From Gnetum montanum (taxonomy: Eukaryota; Streptophyta; Gnetopsida; Gnetales; Gnetaceae), in NCBI GenBank assembly GCA_015680685.1, contig MNCI01030582.1, forward strand, positions 467,866 to 531,865: a stretch of 64,000 nt of DNA, given 5' to 3'. The notes under the pieces are model-generated. The model had not been told where the DNA came from, made no database searches, and worked only from the letters and a program-made list of their open reading frames with translations. Shown one piece after another: positions 58,290-64,000 of this stretch (positions are counted from its first letter, which is position 1; the number at the start of each line of letters is the position of its first letter). Position numbers and translations under genes: made by a program.

Positions 58290-60444
58290 TAGTCATGGGG
58301 GAGATGCTTCATCCTAGTTCATGAACTAATAAGTATTTTTCACTTTTTTTTACAATTTTTTATCATTTTCCCATTTCTTTCAAAAATTTCTAATTTTTAA
58401 TGTGTTTTCCATTTCTTAATATTTTCTTTTCTTTAAATTTTTCTCTTTTCTAGAGTCATCTTCTTTATGTTTTATGAATGTTTTTAATGCTTTCATTAAT
58501 AATATTACTAGCCATGATGCAAAAGTCAATGGTATGTGTTGGGTTTTTATTCTATGCTCTCAAGATGATTAGGTAAGTAATTGTGTAAAGCAATGAGACC
58601 ACCTCATCCATCCCTCCAGTTCTCTAAATAAAAGGTCTTTATCATGAAAACAATTTCGTTCTTCTTTTATAAAACTAAAATTCATGAATGATCATTGTAC
58701 CTTGAAGAAAGAGGGAATGACCAAGTGGGAATGGCAAAGGGTGTAACCTCAAGGGGACTTGTTGGGTTCTCTTCTTAACTTCCTTCATGTGGTTTATGAC
58801 TCTTCAATGAATGTATCATCACTCCTCCATCAACCAATAATAGGAGGCTAAAAGTCTTTGCATGTTGTGGTTCCCATCAAAAAACAAAAAAAAAATAAAA
58901 AAAATAACAAAATAAAAAAAGAGAGAAAAATTAATAATAATGAAAATTCAAAGCACACCCGTTAGACACAATAATGGGCTACAAGCACTAGTTATGGGGC
59001 TAGAAAGACATGTTACCCATGCTTGAAGGTGTCCCTGTAACTAAGGCCTTTCCTTCCTTCTCTTTTCTTTCTCTTTTGGAGTGATGATTATTTTTTGTGG
59101 TAGTTATGGACTCATGGTGGTTGGTGTGAAGGAACACATCAATGTGAGATCACTATTCATGGTATGGACTTGTTCTAAACTTGGATGGACATTTTTCATA
59201 AGAACCTATTGTGGACATGGTCAAGTGCATTACATCCTAATATCTGAAATCCCTTCTCATCCCATTATTCACCTCACTGCTACATGCGATTATGAGCCTT
59301 TTTGTTTTGTGTAGTATAGTGTAACATCCTAACCATGGTAATTGTGTGTTATTTAGAACAAAGGCATGGTCTACATTTAACTTCTTGGGTGCCCATGAAC
59401 ATCTGTAGAAGTGGTTATGCAAGTGCATTATGGCAAGAGTCTACTTTGGGGAGGACCCACTTACATAACTTTTGTTGATCATGGCTTTGAACTAAGCTTC
59501 ACATCTTCTCGATTATCAATGAAAATTTCTCTAAATTTATGCGTAATTTTGGTACTTATCATCCCTTTTAATTACTTTTTTACTTTTTCCTTTTCTTTTG
59601 CTAAAACAACTTTTCAAGTTCAATATTTCTTGGCCATATTTTGAATTATATCTTTGGTCTTAATTTTTCAAAAAATTATGCGATTTTGGAGTTATGCTTA
59701 TTAGTCATGGGGGCTAGCAATGCCTACTTTGAAATTTTTCCAACATCCTATTTTTGAACATCATGGTAACTAATAGTAATTGATCAAAATAATATGAACA
59801 GCTTAATGATTTTAATTACCTCATAGCCTTGGGCATAGTATGTTGTAATCACCTTGTGCTTAAATGAAAACTAAGGGATCCAAAAAGGGTTAATTATTAA
59901 GGAAAATTTACCAATACTAATGTTGATCCTTTGATGACTATAGGTGATGCTAAAAGAAACACCTAAGGAAGAAGGTCTTTTGCCAAGCATGAAAACAAAG
60001 CCAAGAGGAGGACAACGGAGGATATGCCCATGGACAAATCATAACACATACAAGATAATAGCTCAAACTTCACATGTTTTCTAGATCCATGGGACGATGA
60101 AAAGAAATTTTAGTCTATAATATAAGAATGTTCTGCATAACTAGAGAAGCATCAAGATAACAATCAATGTTGGAAGTCTACCACCACTAGTGGCAACAAG
60201 TAGAAACATCTTCAATGGATTAATCAAGACCTCTACAAATTTTATAATCTTCAGTGTCTATGTAGTCATTTTATCACTTTGTCATTTTGTATGGATCAAC
60301 TCAAATAAAATTTTGTAATGTAGCACTTAGAGTTAGTTAGTAGTTAGCGTCAATCAATAATCCCAACATTCCTAATTTTTTATAAAGAAAGCTCGATCCT
60401 ATCTTGTTAACTCAAGGAAAAGTCTTTACTTAGTCATGGGGGTA
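58290..60444 (+). other. T3 conserved 3' non-coding region with three PPT-like motifs
   Basis: TAGTCATGGGGG is identical at 58290-58301, 59702-59713 and 60431-60442, and the last copy precedes the LTR. The AATTCAAAGCACACCC block is at about 58947 and CTACTTTGGGGAGGACCCAC at 59441-59460. The overall order is the same as in T1 and T2 although the rest has diverged. Confidence 0.78.
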
Positions 60445-61490
60445 TGATGAAGTATTAATTCACTACATTGATGCAATCATGCTGAGGTAGTTGCCTCAAC
60501 ATAGATGCCACAATGCATGTCGTTGCATCTGTTGGCTATGTTGACTCAGCTGTGTTGAGGCAAATGTGTTAACGTAGATGCCTTGAGGCATGTCGTCACA
60601 TCTATTTGAATAGAAAGTTAATTTTTTTCAACTCTAATATCCAATATTTGATATTGGAGCTCCAATATTAGATACCCAATATCAGGGGCCAAGATGCAAT
60701 GTCAAATATCCAATATCACAAAATGTGTGCCAGCCTATAAATATAGCACTTGGGTGCACATTTTGAGGGAATTTTTATCAATAAAGTAGATAAGCTATTG
60801 CAATTTTATTTTGTAGTCTTAGAGAATAGTCAATGAGTGCCTGTAGCATGGATTTGAGTTAGTTGTATGGAATCTTATTCAAGTGGCAATGTACCTAGAC
60901 ATATTCCATGAACAACAATAAGATCGACATTGATTCTTATTCATTGCAGCACTTCGCCTTAGTTTAGATTTACTTTCCATGCAGTTTACTTTTCATGTAC
61001 TTAGTTAATATTTACATTTCCATGCATATTAATGAATTGGTAGAATGAGCACAACCAGTTTAAAGCATAAACACATATTCACTTGGTAACCCTAGTGGCA
61101 TTATTGTTTGGTTCAACCAATAGCATAGCGCTTGGTAATCCCAATAGTGGATACGTGGGTTTAGAACATGTAGAATAGGCTACAAATGGACACTCATCAC
61201 CCATAGGCTATTTTAGACTTTATTTTCCATTGTTAATTAGTTTAAATAATTAATTTCTTTATTATCATTAGGAGTAGCATAAGTCCAAACAACATCAATT
61301 ATCATATACCTCACTTGGACTAAACCATATGTGGCAAAGCTACCACTAGTCCAAGTGGGAAGATAGTAAACTACGATCAAAACATAATGATCTAGATGCA
61401 CAACTACTCCCATCCATAGAATTTGACTGGATTGTGCATGAACACTTATGATTCATATGGTTGGGTGTAGGGGTACCTTACCACTCATCA
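60445..61490 (+). repeat. T3 3' LTR
   Basis: The 1046-bp LTR runs TGATGAAG to CTCATCA. An 18-bp perfect palindrome (ATATTGGAGCTCCAATAT, 60651-60668) and further AATATC words precede the TATA box at about 60735. The U5 stem CACTTGGACTA (61312-61322) pairs exactly with TAGTCCAAGTG (61347-61357). Confidence 0.9.
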
Positions 61491-61561
61491 AAGTGCATCA
61501 TACTCAATATCATAGAACACATCATTATCATATTTAACATTCATATCACATTTAATAAAGA

Positions 61562-61711
61562 GGTGTTAGCCTAGTGGTAAGACAATTGATTTGGAAGCTC
61601 TAGGTCATGGGTTGAATTGTAGAGGGTAATGTTGAGTTATATAAAGTTTTAACTAGACTATATAGCTTAGGGTCTACCTATGTTTCATTTATTTTGGGTT
61701 TAAAAATTCCA
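61562..61711 (+). mobile_element. tRNA-derived SINE, plus orientation
   Basis: GTTAGCCTAGTGGTAAGAC is a good box A and GTCATGGGTTGAATTG a box B, spaced as in tRNA-derived SINEs. A body of about 90 bp follows. ACATTTAA occurs on both sides (61548-61555 and 61712-61719) as a possible target duplication, but this word is common locally. It has an inverted partner at 54290-54420. Confidence 0.68.
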
Positions 61712-61811
61712 ACATTTAACATTTGGATCATTCACCCTCATAAATTCCCTTAACCTATGGAGCATCAATTAGGAATTTAAATTACTACAATCATCATCAA
61801 TAATAGACAAC

Positions 61812-62030
61812 AATTTAAATCTCTACTAATTCTTAGTAACTATCCAAGTATTATTCTTAGTAATTATTTAACAACTTCCATCAGAGTAGGCCTAGGCATT
61901 GTAAAATACCCTCAAAATTTAAATCTCTACTAATTCTTAGTAACTATTCAAGTATTTTTCTTAGTAACTATCCAAAAACATGCACCACAACAAGCCTAGG
62001 CATTACAAAATGCCCTCATAATTTGATGAA
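61812..62030. repeat. 104-bp tandem duplication
   Basis: Two units begin AATTTAAATCTCTACTAATT at 61812 and 61916. Both contain TTCTTAGTAACTAT and AGCCTAGGCATT-like segments. No coding potential was seen. Confidence 0.8.
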
Positions 62031-62603
62031 AATTCATAAAAATAAGACAAAATATGGATACCTGGTCATCCTAGCAAAAGATTCCTCATTGTAGAAGGAT
62101 TTGGAAGCTGCAAAATATTCTTCACTACCTCTCTTGCATACTCTAGCATGGTATTTTTGCCTAATGATCCATTTCTTTTCATCATGTTACCAAATGAGAG
62201 AAAAATATTCACTCCTACTACAACTACACTACCTCTAGAGGTGGATTAAAGTGGGATACACTCTCAAATACTAAGTATTTGAGTCATAATTATCCAAGCC
62301 TTGATGCTAAGTGCTTCCCTTATGAAATATGAGCTTAGCAAGATTGCATGTGTAAAGTTTTAATTCCAAAATTCTTCCTTGTACTTATGCACTGAGATTG
62401 GAACCATGTGCACTAGAATGCCTATTTCACACATAGTGAACGTGATTTTTACAAAAGAAAAGATCCTATACACTAGGTTTGCTTAGAATTATTACTTAGA
62501 AAGCCTCTTGACCTTGGATGAACTATAAAGGGTGCAAGAAAAATACTATTTAGAAAAAATCCCATATGCTAAAGTTTAGAACCACAACATGGGTATAGAT
62601 TGG
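62031..62603. other. Unassigned sequence between the tandem repeat and T4
   Basis: No ORF of interest, terminal repeat or RNA motif is recognised in this stretch. Confidence 0.5.
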
Positions 62604-63549
62604 TGATGAGTGGCGAGGTACACCTACACTCAACCATATGAAACAAGCGTAGCATGCACGATCTGGTCGAACTCCACAGACTAAATGCCTAACGCTGCAA
62701 GGAACACTTGGGGTTAATTAATTGTTGTCTTCCCAGACTTACTTGTTGTTGTCATGGTGTATGGTTAAGTAAGTCTGAGGTATATGATTTTTTTGGTCTT
62801 TTACGGTTTATCTCCTATGCTAAAAGGTGAAGGGTTGAGAAACTAAAACTAACTCTAACTACAACCCTAAGTCCTAGCATCAGCATCCGTTCCCACTTGC
62901 CGTACACACCCTAAACTGTGCAACTGTGGCTACCAAACGCTAATTGTTACTGGGATTACCACACATAACGCACGTGCTTGAAGCAGTCATACTGAGGCAC
63001 TTAACTAACCTAAGTGTAACAAGCAGCTGATTCCTTAACTAGCCGTACACATCCGTATATGCTCGTAATCAAGTTGTACTTGTCCCACATTCTAGGAGGT
63101 AAGGGTGGGAGAATCTACTCGCGATGAGTAGCCGATTCCTTGGCTAGCCGTACACATTTGTCAACGCTTGTAACCAAGTCGTACTCATGCTGCGTTACTA
63201 GGAAAGTAATAAATAACATTAATTAAACCTATCCATGCACTACAAGGTTTATCCACAAAGCTCATCTTTATTACCGTACACAACTTGCGTTTAGGTACAA
63301 AGCTACTCGAATAAAGAACCGTTCACTTGGGGGACTCCTACTACGGGCACATGGAAAATATTCTATCTCTGGGGTGATCAATCCGCCAAAGCTTCATTGC
63401 TTTACGCCTATTGTATCAAATGAGGGGAGTGCTGCCTCTTATTTATAGATTTGGTAGTGGACCGTGATCTCGCAGGAAACGACGCGATATTACATACGCG
63501 ATATTGTAGGGGATGCGATATCGTGGCCTGTGCAATTCGCATCTCATCA
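62604..63549 (-). repeat. T4 3' LTR
   Basis: The 946-bp LTR has ends TGATGAG and CTCATCA-type on the minus strand. It keeps the perfect U5 stem (62734-62744 with 62767-62777) and the TATA box at about 63440-63450. It has an extra internal duplication at about 63025-63190 (two copies of GATTCCTT..CTAGCCGTACACAT) that is absent from the other LTRs. Confidence 0.88.
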
Positions 63550-64000
63550 TACCCCCATGACTGAATAAAAAATTGTCCTCGAGTTCCTTACAATAATATT
63601 AGGTAGGTATGGGATTATTGAGGGGAATGGAACTAATGGAATGACATGTGAACGGTTCATTATTATAAGACTTGACAAAACTGGTGTTCATGATAACAAG
63701 GGTGAACACCTTATTACAATGACATTAGGCCATATTTGGCAGCTGAGAGAAAAAGAGAGAGAGAAAAAAGAAGAGAAGAAGAGAGAAGAGTCTTGTTGCT
63801 GCCAACGCCTAGATTACGCCTTCCGTTGTCCATCGGTAAGTGCATCATCAATCTTGCTCATTGCATAGCTGCTTCAGCACTACTCCATTTCAAGTGTTTG
63901 CTCTAGATCCAGTTCGTTGTTGTATGATTGCCATCTGCACACACAACACAATCATATATTAGCAAGGGTAATTGAATCATTAAGTAATTAATACCTTGCT
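63550..64000 (-). other. T4 3' non-coding region, truncated
   Basis: The minus strand starts at the PPT-like motif CAGTCATGGGGG (about 63552-63563). It contains a GA-rich microsatellite at about 63749-63790. The ORF at 63641-63868 is a shadow in this non-coding region. Confidence 0.75.

Larger units (their letters stand above)
54534..61490 (+). mobile_element. T3: diverged gag-only relative of T1 and T2
   Basis: A complete 6957-bp element with LTRs 54534-55477 and 60445-61490 and target duplication AAGTG at 54529-54533 and 61491-61495. The 5' LTR start is mutated to TAATAAAG from TGATGAAG. The LTR end (GGGGTACCT..CCA.TCATCA), primer-site position, gag sequence, non-coding blocks and three PPT-like motifs are shared with T1 and T2. 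The LTRs and U5 stem are otherwise strongly diverged. It lacks RT, RNase H and integrase, and the protease core is deleted. Confidence 0.88.
62604..64000 (-). mobile_element. T4: gag-protease family member, 3' end only
   Basis: On the minus strand it shows the 3' LTR (62604-63549), the polypurine tract CATGGGGGTA directly before it and the final 450 bases of the interior. The interior is homologous to 10700-11199 and 24860-25356. The rest lies beyond the window end. Confidence 0.88.

Noticed and set aside
61562-61640. tRNA gene
   Set aside because: Box A and box B are present, but no cloverleaf stems can be closed and a body with an inverted partner follows, so a tRNA-derived SINE is more likely.

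Overview
The window is plant nuclear DNA made almost entirely of nested LTR retrotransposons. I found no intact host gene, rRNA, tRNA or CRISPR array. The elements are Ty1/copia (Sirevirus-like), chromovirus-type Ty3/gypsy, an 18.6 kb Tat/Ogre-like gypsy element, and a gag-protease-only family with an Athila-type tRNA-Asp primer site. Paired LTRs are strongly diverged, mostly by transitions, yet the old elements were not removed. This slow-turnover, repeat-rich pattern suggests a gymnosperm (conifer-like) genome. The species is not identifiable from what I can see.

Layout. 1-3328: 3' part of a copia element, ending near a poly-C assembly gap. 4352 to about 53300: a very old antisense chromovirus (A) split by later insertions. 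Its left LTR holds T1 (5251-12018), its integrase gene holds a second antisense chromovirus B (17421-29672), B's integrase gene holds T2 (19402-26187), and its right LTR holds the large antisense element C (33462-52111). 54534-61490: T3, a diverged relative of T1 and T2, lying between two tRNA-derived SINE copies in opposite orientation. 62604-64000: T4, a fourth family member on the minus strand, cut by the window end. Perfect 5-bp target duplications mark T1 (ATGAG), T2 (ATAAT), C (GGTTT) and T3 (AAGTG), so the order of insertion can be read directly.

How the parts work. T1, T2 and T3 carry Gag followed by protease sequence (the protease core is deleted in T3). They have no reverse transcriptase, RNase H or integrase, so they must have been mobilised by a partner. 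In place of pol they share about 2 kb of conserved non-coding sequence. In it a polypurine-like 12-mer (TAGTCATGGGGG) occurs three times at nearly fixed positions, and the last copy is the true 3' polypurine tract. Their U5 regions share a stem-loop whose two arms change together between subfamilies.

Element C is the most unusual. On the minus strand it has LTR, leader minisatellite, gag-protease, then RT, two RNase H domains, integrase, repeats and LTR. The roughly 6 kb between protease and RT, where Ogre elements have an intron, holds a multi-exon gene on the opposite strand (about 41511-45265). Its GT-AG introns keep phase at two junctions that I could check. It is bracketed by the same short minisatellite that lies in C's 3' region. 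I cannot assign it a function. All coding regions in the window carry stops or frameshifts and are treated as decayed copies.
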